Source: Bacteroidota bacterium (GTDB lineage Bacteria; Bacteroidota; Bacteroidia; Bacteroidales; Prolixibacteraceae). From it: 64,000 nt of DNA. The first letter of the stretch is position 1, and every line of letters starts with the position of its first letter. The stretch covers positions 1 through 64,000 of the forward strand of contig JAHEYT010000022.1 of assembly GCA_023251455.1 (NCBI GenBank), given 5' to 3'. The notes under the pieces were generated by a model. The model did not search any database, was not told the DNA's origin, and saw only the letters and a list, made by a program, of their open reading frames with translations. The position numbers were made by a program, and so were the translations under genes. This document shows, in pieces, positions 43,617-53,171 of this stretch.

Positions 43617-44210
43617 TTAAATTTTCGTCAGGCTCAGATTTTTTTTCTCAATCAATTTCCGGAGATTGATCAGGGCATAACGCATCCGACCCAAAGCCGT
43701 GTTAATACTGACGTCCGTCAAATCGGAAATCTCCTTGAAACTTAATCCCTGATAATGCCTCATCATAATTACCTGACGCTGGTCGTCTGGCAATTCCTCA
43801 ATCAAAAGGCGTACATCACTGGTAATTTGGTCGTAAACCAACTTGTCTTCGATATTCTCTTCCGAATATTTCTGAGAATTGAAAAGGTCGATGCTGGTGT
43901 CATCGTTCGAAGTAGTACTTAGCAATTTCTCTTTCCTGAAATGATCGATAATCAGGTTATGGGAAATACGAAGCACCCAGGAAATAAATTTACCGTTTTC
44001 GGTATATTTCCCAGATTTCAACGATCGGATAACCTTAATAAAGGTATCCTGAAAGATGTCCTCTGCAAGATGATGGTTTTTTACGATTAAAACAATGTAG
44101 GTAAAAACTCTCTTTTTATGGCGGGCAATTAATAGTTCAATAGATGCCTGATCACCATCGACAAATTGTTTTACGAGCGAATTGTCGCTCAGATCTTCTG
44201 TTCTGAACAT
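43617..44210 (-). CDS. ECF RNA polymerase sigma factor (sigma-70 family)
   Basis: 197 residues. Region 2 is visible as HHLAEDIFQDTFIKVIRSLKSGKYTENGKFISWVLRISHNLIIDHFRKEK (~residues 45-95) and region 4 as LPDDQRQVIMMRHYQGLSFKEISDLTDVSINTALGRMRYALINLRK (~135-185), joined by an acidic linker. No gene for an anti-sigma factor is adjacent. It is divergent from uvrA. Such factors redirect RNA polymerase to a small regulon; the signal cannot be inferred. Confidence 0.93.
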   Translation of the reverse strand: MFRTEDLSDNSLVKQFVDGDQASIELLIARHKKRVFTYIVLIVKNHHLAEDIFQDTFIKVIRSLKSGKYTENGKFISWVLRISHNLIIDHFRKEKLLSTTSNDDTSIDLFNSQKYSEENIEDKLVYDQITSDVRLLIEELPDDQRQVIMMRHYQGLSFKEISDLTDVSINTALGRMRYALINLRKLIEKKNLSLTKI

Positions 44211-44278
44211 GACTCTGAATTATTATGTGACTGTTTTCAATAATTAAAGAGTATAGTTCCGTCGATAGGCAAGCTTTT

Positions 44279-44310
44279 TTGAATGAGAGTTAAACAATTT
44301 GCTAATTTTG
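44279..44310 (+). promoter_or_regulatory. Promoter of uvrA
   Basis: TTG at 44279 and TAATTTTG at 44303 with a 21-base spacer fit the Bacteroidota promoter consensus. The uvrA start codon is 67 bases further. Confidence 0.6.
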
Positions 44311-44376
44311 TGCTGGTAAAAGTCGATCAATTTTTCGAATAAACCAAATTTTTTTGCATTTATAATAACATAACGA

Positions 44377-47184
44377 ATGAGTTCTCCTTCAAATTTTTCA
44401 TCATATATCCAAATAAAAGGCGCCAGAGTTCACAATCTCAAAAATATTGATTTAAAAATAGATCGAAATAAATTCATTGTAATCAGTGGATTATCAGGCT
44501 CCGGAAAGTCATCTCTTGCATTTGACACCCTTTATGCCGAAGGCCAGCGTCGGTATGTTGAAAGTTTATCGTCATACGCCCGCCAGTTTCTCGGGCGAAT
44601 TAACAAACCCGAAGTTGATTACATCAAAGGAATACCACCGGCAATTGCCATTGAGCAAAAAGTGAATACGCGTAATCCACGCTCAACAGTTGGGACTTCA
44701 ACCGAAATTTATGATTACCTGAAATTGCTTTTTGCCCGAATCGGGAAAACAATCTCCCCTATTTCCGGGAAAGAAGTTAAACAGCACCATGTAAGTGATG
44801 TGATTAACTTTATTCAATCCTTTCCTGAAAATACCCGTTTCATGATCGGATCACCATTAAAAATTAAGAATGGCCGTACCTTAATTCAGGAAGCCGAATT
44901 ATTGCTTCAGCAAGGATTTTCGCGCCTTGAGCTTGGTGGAGAAGTCCGTAAAATTGATGAAATTCTGAAAGGAAATAATCAGGAAGAATGTAAGGACTCG
45001 ACTTGCAACATTGTTATCGATAGGGCTACTGTTCTACTTAACGATGAAGACAACGTAAGTAGAATAGCTGACTCGGTACAAACAGCTTTTTTTGAAGGCC
45101 ATGGTGAATGTATCATTAAAATTTATGAGGATTCGGATGTCAAGGAAGAGCATTTTTCCAATCTTTTTGAAGCTGACGGCATCGAATTCGAAGAGCCTAC
45201 CGTCCATATGTTCAGTTTTAATAATCCGATTGGCGCCTGTAAAACCTGCGAAGGATACGGAAAAGTAATCGGGATTGACGAAGACCTTGTTATTCCGAAT
45301 AAATCTCTATCGGTATATCAGGATGCCGTTGCCTGCTGGAAGGGAGAAAAAATGGGCGAATGGAAAGATGCACTGGTTTATGCTGCTGAAAAATTCAATT
45401 TCCCGATTCATAAACCATACTATGAACTGACCGAAGAACAAAGACATCTTTTATGGACTGGCAACAAGCATTTTCAGGGATTGAACCAGTTCTTCAAAAT
45501 GCTTGAAGAAAACACCTATAAAATTCAGTATCGGGTCATGCTTTCGCGATACCGTGGAAAAACCAACTGCCCCGATTGTTTGGGCACTCGCCTTAAAAAG
45601 GAAGCCATGTATGTGAAAGTCGGCGAGAAATCTGTTCAGGATTTGGTATTGCTACCGATTGACGAACTTCAGAAATTCTTTCTGCACCTGAAACTTTCAG
45701 AACACGAAACAAAAATAGCCGAACGAATTTTGACCGAAATAAACAACCGACTTGATTTTTTAACTGATGTTGGTCTGGGATATTTAACCCTCAACCGACT
45801 TTCTGCTACCCTTTCAGGCGGCGAATCGCAGCGCATTAACCTGGCCACTTCATTGGGAAGTAGTCTGGTTGGTTCGATGTATATTCTGGATGAACCCAGC
45901 ATTGGTCTGCATTCCAGAGACACCCAACGACTAATTAGGGTATTGCGGAAACTACAAAAACTAGGAAATACAGTTATCGTTGTTGAACACGACGAAGAAA
46001 TTATTCGTGAAGCTGATGAAATTATCGACATTGGTCCATTGGCAGGAAGACTGGGCGGCGAAGTAGTTTTCCAGGGAACTCACGAACAACTGGAGTCAAC
46101 TTCAGAAAGCATGACCGCCAAATACCTCACCGGCAAAGAAAAAATTGATGTGCCCAAAACCCGCCGCAAATGGAGCAATTTCATTGAAATTACCGGAGCT
46201 CGCGAGAACAACCTGAAGAATGTCGATGTCAAATTTCCGCTCAACACCATTTGCGTGGTGACCGGAGTGAGTGGGTCAGGAAAATCGTCATTAGTTACCA
46301 AGGTCCTGTATCCGGCAATGGCTAAAATGTTTGGCGGATTCAGCGAAAAGACCGGACAACACGATATCATCCGGGGCGATTTCAACCTGATTACTTCTGT
46401 CGAATTTGTAGATCAGAACCCAATCGGAAAATCCTCGAGGTCTAATCCAGCGACCTACCTGAAAGTTTACGACGAAATCCGGAAATTATATTCTGAACTG
46501 CAAAGTTCGAAATACAATGGATTTAAACCGTCCCATTTTTCATTTAACATTGAAGGTGGCAGATGCGAAGAATGTCAGGGAGAAGGCGAGATTACAGTGG
46601 AAATGCAGTTTATGGCCGACATTCACCTAGAGTGCGAAAGCTGCAAAGGAAAACGGTTTAAAGACGAAATTTTGGAAGTCACCTTTGAAGAAAAAAACAT
46701 CTACGATATTCTGGATTTAACGGTTGACGAGGCCATCGATTTTTTCAACAGCCACAAATCAACTTCATCAAAAAAGATTGCCAAACTGCTGAAACCGTTA
46801 CAGGACGTTGGTTTGGGATACGTCAAACTCGGACAATCATCCAGTACTTTATCGGGCGGTGAAAGCCAAAGAATCAAACTGGCATCTTTTCTGGCCAAAG
46901 AAAAAGGAAGCCCATCGCTGTTTATTTTCGACGAACCAACTACAGGGCTTCACTTTCACGACATCCGGAAATTACTCGATTCGTTCAACGCGCTGATTGC
47001 CCGTGGGCATAGCATCATTATTATTGAGCACAATCTGGACGTAATTAAATGTGCCGATTGGGTTATCGATTTAGGTCCGGAAGGTGGAAAAGACGGTGGA
47101 AAAATTTTATTCCAGGGAACACCTGAAGATTTGGTGAAAATTCAGGAATCGTATACAGGCGCGGCACTAAAGGAGAAACTCTGA
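44377..47184 (+). CDS. uvrA: Excinuclease ABC subunit A
   Basis: UvrA finds damaged DNA in nucleotide excision repair and hands it to UvrB. 935 residues is standard. Both ATPase modules are complete: Walker A GLSGSGKSS (~residue 37) and GVSGSGKSS (~residue 635), ABC signatures LSGGESQRINLA and LSGGESQRIKLA, and Walker B-like YILDEPSIGLH and FIFDEPTTGLH. Zinc-binding cysteine pairs are seen in CKTCEGYG, CPDCLG and CEECQGEGEI-CESCKG. Cytoplasmic; single gene with its own promoter. Confidence 0.98.
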   Translation: MSSPSNFSSYIQIKGARVHNLKNIDLKIDRNKFIVISGLSGSGKSSLAFDTLYAEGQRRYVESLSSYARQFLGRINKPEVDYIKGIPPAIAIEQKVNTRNPRSTVGTSTEIYDYLKLLFARIGKTISPISGKEVKQHHVSDVINFIQSFPENTRFMIGSPLKIKNGRTLIQEAELLLQQGFSRLELGGEVRKIDEILKGNNQEECKDSTCNIVIDRATVLLNDEDNVSRIADSVQTAFFEGHGECIIKIYEDSDVKEEHFSNLFEADGIEFEEPTVHMFSFNNPIGACKTCEGYGKVIGIDEDLVIPNKSLSVYQDAVACWKGEKMGEWKDALVYAAEKFNFPIHKPYYELTEEQRHLLWTGNKHFQGLNQFFKMLEENTYKIQYRVMLSRYRGKTNCPDCLGTRLKKEAMYVKVGEKSVQDLVLLPIDELQKFFLHLKLSEHETKIAERILTEINNRLDFLTDVGLGYLTLNRLSATLSGGESQRINLATSLGSSLVGSMYILDEPSIGLHSRDTQRLIRVLRKLQKLGNTVIVVEHDEEIIREADEIIDIGPLAGRLGGEVVFQGTHEQLESTSESMTAKYLTGKEKIDVPKTRRKWSNFIEITGARENNLKNVDVKFPLNTICVVTGVSGSGKSSLVTKVLYPAMAKMFGGFSEKTGQHDIIRGDFNLITSVEFVDQNPIGKSSRSNPATYLKVYDEIRKLYSELQSSKYNGFKPSHFSFNIEGGRCEECQGEGEITVEMQFMADIHLECESCKGKRFKDEILEVTFEEKNIYDILDLTVDEAIDFFNSHKSTSSKKIAKLLKPLQDVGLGYVKLGQSSSTLSGGESQRIKLASFLAKEKGSPSLFIFDEPTTGLHFHDIRKLLDSFNALIARGHSIIIIEHNLDVIKCADWVIDLGPEGGKDGGKILFQGTPEDLVKIQESYTGAALKEKL

Positions 47185-47197
47185 GAAAAGGCCATTT

Positions 47198-47253
47198 GAA
47201 AAGAGTCAATAGTCATTAGAAAAACAGTTTCCTAATGACTATTGACTCTTTTC
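47198..47253. terminator. Perfect 22-base inverted repeat, bidirectional terminator (AGTCATTAG family)
   Basis: The arms GAAAAGAGTCAATAGTCATT(AG) and (CT)AATGACTATTGACTCTTTTC are perfectly complementary around a 12-base loop. They lie between the convergent uvrA and yjbQ genes. The core is shared with 7005-7094 and 16713-16770. Confidence 0.8.
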
Positions 47254-47663
47254 TATGATAATATTGTGATCACCAATTTGCGTCGGCCTCCGTAATTTCG
47301 GAATTCGCACAAATAAATACCTTGCCAGGTACCCATATTTAACTGATGCTTGGTAATTGGAATAGTCAAACTGGCGCCAATGAGCGATGATTTTAAGTGA
47401 GCAGGTTGATCGTCAGAACCTTCCAAAACGTGTGTAAAATCCGGGTCATTCTCCGGAACCAGCTTGTTCATAAAAGTCTCGAAATCGTAACGCACAGAAG
47501 GATCAGCATTTTCATTCAGGCTGATTCCTGCTGAAGTATGCTGAATCAGGATATTCAACAATCCTTTCTCCGGAAGTTTTGGCAACTGTCGTTCAATCAA
47601 ATCCGTTATCAGATGGTACCCGCGTTTGAAGGCAGGAAGAGTTATTTCGAGTTGTTCTATCAT
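47253..47663 (-). CDS. YjbQ/UPF0047 family protein
   Basis: 136 residues from the ATG at 47663 (MIEQLEITLPAFKRGYHLIT); the ORF track's start is a TTG inside a dispersed repeat. The family motifs are present: IQHTSAGISLNENAD, DDQPAHLKSSLIG and LGTWQGIYLCEFR-like GTWQGIYLCEFRNYGGRRKLVI. Members have been reported to support thiamine phosphate synthase-like activity in E. coli, but the physiological role is unsettled. The trimeric protein is cytoplasmic. Confidence 0.92.
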   Translation of the reverse strand: MIEQLEITLPAFKRGYHLITDLIERQLPKLPEKGLLNILIQHTSAGISLNENADPSVRYDFETFMNKLVPENDPDFTHVLEGSDDQPAHLKSSLIGASLTIPITKHQLNMGTWQGIYLCEFRNYGGRRKLVITILS

Positions 47664-47666
47664 TAT

Positions 47667-47695
47667 AAGTTCCAAATTTCAGATTTCAAATTCCA
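47667..47695. repeat. Dispersed TTCCAAATTTCAG repeat, half copy
   Basis: AGTTCCAAATTTCAGATTTC followed by AAATTCCA, just upstream of the yjbQ start. It matches an arm of the complete inverted repeat at 20444. Confidence 0.5.
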
Positions 47696-47724
47696 TGTTT
47701 TGGGTCACTTTAACTGACCACTAC

Positions 47725-48927
47725 TTAATGTTTCCCCATAAAATCATCGAATGCATTGTAAACACCACCTGATCGTTGTTTCTCGTGTTGAATGGCCTGC
47801 TGTTCTTTCCATTGTTCTGCCATTATTTTAAGTGTCGGATCGGCATGTTTTTGAAACATTTTTGTAGTGATGCAAAACCGCGGCTTACGGTGATCTTCCG
47901 GATCTTTGATGCGATCTTTGGTACATCCTCCATAACAATGACGTAACCAGCTACATTGACGACATTCGCGAGGCAAAACAGCTTTGGCTGCACCAAATGT
48001 CTGTTGGGTTTTCGAATTCAGCATATTGATGATCCGGTCGTGCATCACGTTGCCCAATTTCCATTTGGGTTCAACAAAAAAGTCGCAACTATAAACATTT
48101 CCGTTGTGCTCAACCACCACATAAGGTCCACATTCTTTCATCGAAGTGCATTCGGGTGCTTCCATCCCAACATACGAATGAAATACCGATTCAAAATGAC
48201 GGATCGAAGTGGTCGGAACGCCATCGACAAAATCGGCCAGCCACAAATCGAACATCCGGATCAGGAAATTTCCGTAATCGACGGCCGACACTGAAAAAGG
48301 CGCGGCTTTTGTTGGATCGTTTTTATCGGTTTCAACAATCGGGATAAACTGCATAAATGTGTATCCCAGGTTCTTGTAATAGGCGTACAATTCATCGGGG
48401 AATTGTACAGAATAGGAAGTCAGGCAGCACATGGCATTAGCCGCAACTCCTTCTTGCAGAAGCATGATAGCATTTTCCTCCACACGCTGGTGTGTGCCTT
48501 TTTGTCCTTTATCGAAACGGTAACGATTGTGAATATGTTCGGGGCCATCGAGCGAAACACCAACCAGCCAGTCGTATTCTTTCAGAAATGATGCCCAATT
48601 TTTGTCAAGCAGCATGCCATTGGTTTGCAAGCCGTTTCCAACCATTTGGTTATGCCCGTATTTTTTCTCCAGTTCGATGGCTCGCTTGTAAAAATCGAGC
48701 CCCATCAAGGTGGGTTCGCCGCCCTGCCAGGCCAGTGATACACTTTCGCCTGACTGCTGCATCACCTGTCGGATCAGCTCTTCCTGAATTTCAGGACTCA
48801 TTCGGTGTACCGGCGATTGCTTAAACAACTCCGATTTCTCCAAATAAAAACAATAGCTACAATCCAGGTTACAATCGGGACCGGTGGGTTTTATCAGAAC
48901 TGAATTTAGAGGACGATGCTTAGCCAT
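47725..48927 (-). CDS. Anaerobic sulfatase-maturating radical SAM enzyme
   Basis: 400 residues from the ATG at 48927 (MAKHRPLNSVLIKPTGPDCNLDCSYCFY); the longer ORF begins at TTG. The CxxxCxxC cluster at residues 19-26 binds the radical SAM iron-sulfur cluster, and a C-terminal SPASM region supplies further cysteines (CTSMKECGPYVVVEHNGNVYSCDFFVEP, CRQCSWLRHCYGGC). The enzyme converts a Cys or Ser of sulfatases to formylglycine. No sulfatase is in the window, so the target is encoded elsewhere. Confidence 0.92.
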   Translation of the reverse strand: MAKHRPLNSVLIKPTGPDCNLDCSYCFYLEKSELFKQSPVHRMSPEIQEELIRQVMQQSGESVSLAWQGGEPTLMGLDFYKRAIELEKKYGHNQMVGNGLQTNGMLLDKNWASFLKEYDWLVGVSLDGPEHIHNRYRFDKGQKGTHQRVEENAIMLLQEGVAANAMCCLTSYSVQFPDELYAYYKNLGYTFMQFIPIVETDKNDPTKAAPFSVSAVDYGNFLIRMFDLWLADFVDGVPTTSIRHFESVFHSYVGMEAPECTSMKECGPYVVVEHNGNVYSCDFFVEPKWKLGNVMHDRIINMLNSKTQQTFGAAKAVLPRECRQCSWLRHCYGGCTKDRIKDPEDHRKPRFCITTKMFQKHADPTLKIMAEQWKEQQAIQHEKQRSGGVYNAFDDFMGKH

Positions 48928-48993
48928 AACTATTACATTGGATTCTTTGTCAGGCAAACTTAAGAATAATCGGCTTCAAAAAAAGAGGAGAAG

Positions 48994-49425
48994 TTAGTCA
49001 ATGACACCCTTATGCAACAGCAATTCCTGAAGTTCCATAATTTTAGTTCGTCGTTCATACGAAAATACAGAACTGGTTTCCTGAAGATGAGTGAAAAGGA
49101 ACAAGGACTTCAACAAATAATTTATTTTAGCCAGCGAAAGCGAAGAACCAACATCCTGACCAAGAACTTTCAGTATGTCGGCCAGCTTTTCCAACTGATC
49201 TTCACTCGTAAAATACTGTTTTGCCACAGCCAGAAAATCATCATTATCAAGTACAACAACCTGATCAATATCCAGTTTTAATTCCTGAAGCAAGGCTTCT
49301 TTCACAACAGATTCAAGAGCTACCTGCTGGTTTTCTTCTTTCATTTTTAATATCCGGCGAAGCAAAATAGCCAGAAAAAGTCCCATTTCTTCGATCTGGC
49401 GGATAAGGTAGTCGCGCGATGCCAT
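48994..49425 (-). CDS. Uncharacterised helical protein
   Basis: 143 residues, almost all helical, starting MASRDYLIRQIEEMGLFLAILLRRILKMKEE and ending LQELLLHKGVID. The first helix resembles the DYLxRxIExL start of family DUF6483, but I cannot confirm membership. No membrane helix that looks like a true anchor and no catalytic motif. A large palindrome lies in its leader. Confidence 0.6.
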   Translation of the reverse strand: MASRDYLIRQIEEMGLFLAILLRRILKMKEENQQVALESVVKEALLQELKLDIDQVVVLDNDDFLAVAKQYFTSEDQLEKLADILKVLGQDVGSSLSLAKINYLLKSLFLFTHLQETSSVFSYERRTKIMELQELLLHKGVID

Positions 49426-49444
49426 AGTATTTACCCATTTTAGT

Positions 49445-49477
49445 ACTGACGGGGTGCCTTCGAGTCACCCCGTCAGT
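49445..49477. promoter_or_regulatory. 12-base perfect inverted repeat in a divergent gene interval
   Basis: ACTGACGGGGTG / CACCCCGTCAGT with a 9-base loop. It lies 19 bases before the minus-strand start at 49425 and ~100 bases before the TonB receptor. There is no T-run, so an operator or leader hairpin is more likely than a terminator. Confidence 0.55.
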
Positions 49478-49573
49478 CTGATTAATTTCTGAAACTTAAC
49501 AAAAATAAATTGAACGATACAATTAATAGAATACTGAACAGTTTATTATTTTGGAAATATTATTTTTGCCAGC

Positions 49574-52078
49574 ATGAGGTCGATTCAATTATTTATAACA
49601 ATTATCCTTCTGTTTCTGAGCTACACCGGCTTACAGGCACAAAGCAATAACGCAACCTTATTGGGGAAAGTTACCGACGGAACAGGGAAACCTCTTGAAT
49701 TGGCCAATATTTCGCTGAAAAATACATCCATCGGAACCGTTTCTAATCGTAATGGTTCATACCTACTTCGGATTCCGGCAAAAAAAAATATAACCATTGT
49801 GTATTCGATGGTTGGTTACCAATCTGTTGAAAAAAGCATTAAAGCTTCTGAAGAGCAGAAAATAGAATCAAATGTCTCGCTCAAGCAAATTGATCAGGAA
49901 ATTGAAGAAGTTCAGGTCACCCAGAATCGCCGGACTAAAACAAATATGAACCGGATCGATGCCAAATACATGACCAGCATGACTGATGCAGGAACCGGAG
50001 GAGTTGAAGCTTTAATCAAAACGTTGCCGGGAGTATCAACTAACAATGAACTGAGTTCGCAATATTCGGTACGTGGTGGAAATTTTGACGAAAACCTGGT
50101 GTATGTGAACGATATTGAAGTTTATCGGCCATTACTTACCCGGTCAGGACAACAGGAAGGAATGAGCTCCATAAATTCGGATATGGTTTCGTCAATCGAA
50201 TTTTCGGCAGGTGGTTTCGATGCCAAATACGGCGACAAAATGTCGTCGGTCCTCGATATCAAATACCGTAAACCAACTGAATTTGCAGGATCGGCGACTG
50301 CCAGCTTTTTGGGCGGATCGCTGCATGTGGAAGACTTGAGCAAAAACGGCAAGTTTTCGCACATTTCCGGAGTCCGCTATAAAACCAATCGATACTTATT
50401 GGGTTCTCTCGACGATAAAGGCGAATACAATCCAAGTTTCGTTGATTTTCAAACCTATCTGACCTATAAATTCAACCACTCGTTTGATGTTTCGTTCATG
50501 GGAAATGTGGCTAAAAACCAGTACAATTTCATGCCACAAACCCGGGAAACAAGTTTCGGAACAATTAACCAGCTTTACAATGCTACCGTATATTTCGAGG
50601 GTCAGGAAGCCGATAAATTTACAACTACAACAGGTGCGTTGGTTGCAAATTACCATCCCGGAGAAAGACTAAACCTGAAATTTATTGTTTCTGCTTTTCA
50701 ATCGAAAGAAGCTGAAACTTACGATATTCTCGGACATTATTTCCTGAACGAGATGGAACAGAACACGCAAACGGGTACCGCCGACAGCTCTCTAAACATT
50801 GGTGTTGCCACATTTCTAAACCACGCACGAAATTACCTGGATGTCAGTGTTTACAGTATGGAGCACAAAGGAGCATATAATTCTGAACATCACCTCCTAA
50901 ATTGGGGCGTCAAGTCTCAGATTGAGAAAATTGACGACCGCATGAATGAATGGGTTTTGCGCGATTCAACCGGGTATGCAATCCCCTACCAAGGCGACAA
51001 AATCGAGTTGTTCAGCACAACCAACATGAAATACAACATGAATTCGACCCGAATGACTGCTTTCATTCAGGATACGTACCAGATACCAATCAGCAAGGGT
51101 GCTTTGTACGCCACTGCCGGAATCCGGACACAATACTGGTCGTATTCAGGCGAATTTTTGGTTAGTCCAAGAGCGACATTGCGTTATTATCCTGAATGGA
51201 ACCAGAATTTTGTGTTCCATCTTTCAGGAGGAATTTATGATCAGCCCGCATTCTACAAGGAGTTGAAAGACCGGAATGGAATTATTTATCCGGATACAAA
51301 AGCTCAGCGGTCGACACAAATAGTTTTTGGTACCGACTATATTTTCAGGGCGTGGGACCGCCCGTTTAAATTTACTTCCGAGATGTACTACAAATTCATG
51401 TCGAACCTCACGCCTTACCAGATTGACAATGTGCGCATCCGCTATTTGCCCAATCAAAAGGCAAAAGGCTACGCAACCGGCCTCGACATGAAAGTAAACG
51501 GCGAATTTGTGAGTGGCATCGAATCGTGGGCAAGTCTTTCGGTGATGAAAACGGAAGAGGACATTATTGGTGATTTCTATTATAAATATTACAATCAGGC
51601 AGGCGAACAGATCATTCCCGGGGTGACAGAAGATCAAGTTCGCGCGTCCAGTCAGATTCAGCATCCGGGATACATTCCCCGTCCAACCGATCAGCGCTTT
51701 AATTTCAGCGTTTTCTTTCAGGATTATTTTCCCGGAAATCCGACCTGGAAGATGCACCTGACCGCTTTTTACGGATCGCGTCTACCTACCGGACCAGCAA
51801 ATTCAGAGCGATACATGGATGTTTTTCGCATTCCGCCCTACCGACGCATCGACCTGGGTTTTTCGAAAGTTTTGATTAATCAGGATCATAAAAAATTCCG
51901 GAATAAAGCGTTTAATTCGATCAAAGACATGTGGCTAAGCATGGAAGTATTTAACCTATTGGGAATCAACAACACGATTTCGTATCTGTGGGTGGCCAAC
52001 AACTCGGGCGATATGTTTGGTGTACCCAATTACCTGACCAAACGAAAATTGAATCTGAAACTGACTGTAAAATTCTAA
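49574..52078 (+). CDS. TonB-dependent receptor with carboxypeptidase-like regulatory domain
   Basis: 834 residues. A signal peptide (MRSIQLFITIILLFLSYTGLQAQ) is followed by the CarboxypepD_reg-like domain (GKVTDGTGKPLELANISLKNTSIGTVSNRNGSY), a plug domain (VEALIKTLPGVSTNNELSSQYSVRGGNFDENLVYVNDIEVY) and an outer-membrane barrel. It ends in KLTVKF, with the terminal aromatic residue of outer-membrane proteins. It imports an unknown ligand; the lack of a SusD partner suggests it is not a typical glycan system. Confidence 0.94.
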   Translation: MRSIQLFITIILLFLSYTGLQAQSNNATLLGKVTDGTGKPLELANISLKNTSIGTVSNRNGSYLLRIPAKKNITIVYSMVGYQSVEKSIKASEEQKIESNVSLKQIDQEIEEVQVTQNRRTKTNMNRIDAKYMTSMTDAGTGGVEALIKTLPGVSTNNELSSQYSVRGGNFDENLVYVNDIEVYRPLLTRSGQQEGMSSINSDMVSSIEFSAGGFDAKYGDKMSSVLDIKYRKPTEFAGSATASFLGGSLHVEDLSKNGKFSHISGVRYKTNRYLLGSLDDKGEYNPSFVDFQTYLTYKFNHSFDVSFMGNVAKNQYNFMPQTRETSFGTINQLYNATVYFEGQEADKFTTTTGALVANYHPGERLNLKFIVSAFQSKEAETYDILGHYFLNEMEQNTQTGTADSSLNIGVATFLNHARNYLDVSVYSMEHKGAYNSEHHLLNWGVKSQIEKIDDRMNEWVLRDSTGYAIPYQGDKIELFSTTNMKYNMNSTRMTAFIQDTYQIPISKGALYATAGIRTQYWSYSGEFLVSPRATLRYYPEWNQNFVFHLSGGIYDQPAFYKELKDRNGIIYPDTKAQRSTQIVFGTDYIFRAWDRPFKFTSEMYYKFMSNLTPYQIDNVRIRYLPNQKAKGYATGLDMKVNGEFVSGIESWASLSVMKTEEDIIGDFYYKYYNQAGEQIIPGVTEDQVRASSQIQHPGYIPRPTDQRFNFSVFFQDYFPGNPTWKMHLTAFYGSRLPTGPANSERYMDVFRIPPYRRIDLGFSKVLINQDHKKFRNKAFNSIKDMWLSMEVFNLLGINNTISYLWVANNSGDMFGVPNYLTKRKLNLKLTVKF

Positions 52079-52081
52079 AAA

Positions 52082-52864
52082 ATGAAACTTCAGATATTTC
52101 AGGCTGATGCTTTTGCTTCCAGCCTTTTCAAAGGGAATCCTGCCGCAGTAGTTCCATTAAAACAATGGCTTCCGGACGAACTGATGCAACAAATCGCATT
52201 GGAAAATAACTTATCCGAAACCGCCTTTTTCATTCCTGAAGGCGATCATTTTCATATTCGCTGGTTCACGCCCAAAGCCGAAGTCAGACTTTGCGGCCAT
52301 GCTACCTTGGCGACAGCTCATGTGATTTTCAATGAACTAGAATTTCAGGGTGAGCCAATAGAATTCAACAGCAAAAGCGGAATTCTGATAGTCAAAAAAG
52401 TTGAAGATAAAATGCAACTTGACTTTCCGGCCGACTTTGCTCAACCTGTAGAACCGGTTCCGGTTTTTGCAGAAGCTTTCGACACTCATCCTTTAGCAAC
52501 CTTCAAAGGAAGAACAGATTACCTTTTGCTTTTTGATTCAGAAGAAACAATACGAGAAATTCAGCCTGATATATCATTATTGCTGTCAACCAATGCCCGC
52601 GGAATCATGGTTACTGCAAAAGGAAACGAAGTTGATTTTGTGAGCCGTTTTTTTGCTCCGGCAGTTGGTGTAAACGAAGATCCGGTAACCGGCTCGGCAC
52701 ACACCACGCTGATTCCTTTCTGGGCGAAACGGTTGAATAAAACCGAAATGACGGCACTTCAATTGTCAGAACGTGGCGGCCAGTTGTGGTGTACCCTTTC
52801 CGAAGATCGGGTTTTAATTGCAGGGAAAGCGGTTACTTATTTGAGGGGCGAGATTGAGATCTGA
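52082..52864 (+). CDS. PhzF family isomerase/epimerase-like protein
   Basis: 260 residues. MKLQIFQADAFASSLFKGNPAAVV, ENNLSETAFFIPE (with the catalytic-region Glu), RWFTPKAEVRLCGHATLATAHV and FAPAVGVNEDPVTGSAHTTL are the standard motifs of the PhzF family. Members catalyse isomerisations, such as in phenazine synthesis, but most, including this one, are of unknown substrate. It starts 3 bases after the TonB receptor stop and may be co-transcribed. Confidence 0.93.
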   Translation: MKLQIFQADAFASSLFKGNPAAVVPLKQWLPDELMQQIALENNLSETAFFIPEGDHFHIRWFTPKAEVRLCGHATLATAHVIFNELEFQGEPIEFNSKSGILIVKKVEDKMQLDFPADFAQPVEPVPVFAEAFDTHPLATFKGRTDYLLLFDSEETIREIQPDISLLLSTNARGIMVTAKGNEVDFVSRFFAPAVGVNEDPVTGSAHTTLIPFWAKRLNKTEMTALQLSERGGQLWCTLSEDRVLIAGKAVTYLRGEIEI

Positions 52865-52934
52865 ATCAAAATTTGAGTTGACAACTTTTTTGTCTACAAA
52901 TTCGTACCTTTATACAGTTGAAATAAGTTCTGTT

Positions 52935-53171
52935 ATGACCACATTTGAATTAAAGAAATTGCTCATTAGTCGAATAAAAGAAATAAATGACACCTCATTT
53001 TTGAATGAGATCAAGTCTCTTCTTGAATCCAAATCATCTGAGAAGATGCTCGTATTGACTTCAGAACAAAAGGATGAAATTAATAAATCAAAAAAGGAGA
53101 TTAAAAAGGGACATTTCATTGACCAATCTGAATTAGACAAAGCGGTTGAAAAATGGGCAAACGAAAAATAA
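52935..53171 (+). CDS. Antitoxin of a RelE/ParE-type module
   Basis: 78 residues from the ATG at 52935 (MTTFELKKLLISRIKEINDTSFLNEIKSLLES); the ORF from 52854 overlaps the phzF end. The product is helical and charged, with a C-terminal LTSEQKDEINKSKKEIKKGHFIDQSELDKAVEKWANEK typical of such antitoxins. It overlaps the toxin gene by 19 bases. It probably neutralises the toxin and represses the operon. Confidence 0.8.
   Translation: MTTFELKKLLISRIKEINDTSFLNEIKSLLESKSSEKMLVLTSEQKDEINKSKKEIKKGHFIDQSELDKAVEKWANEK

Noticed and set aside
52854-52934. Longer start for the antitoxin
   Set aside because: It overlaps the end of phzF, and the ATG at 52935 gives a protein typical of antitoxins.
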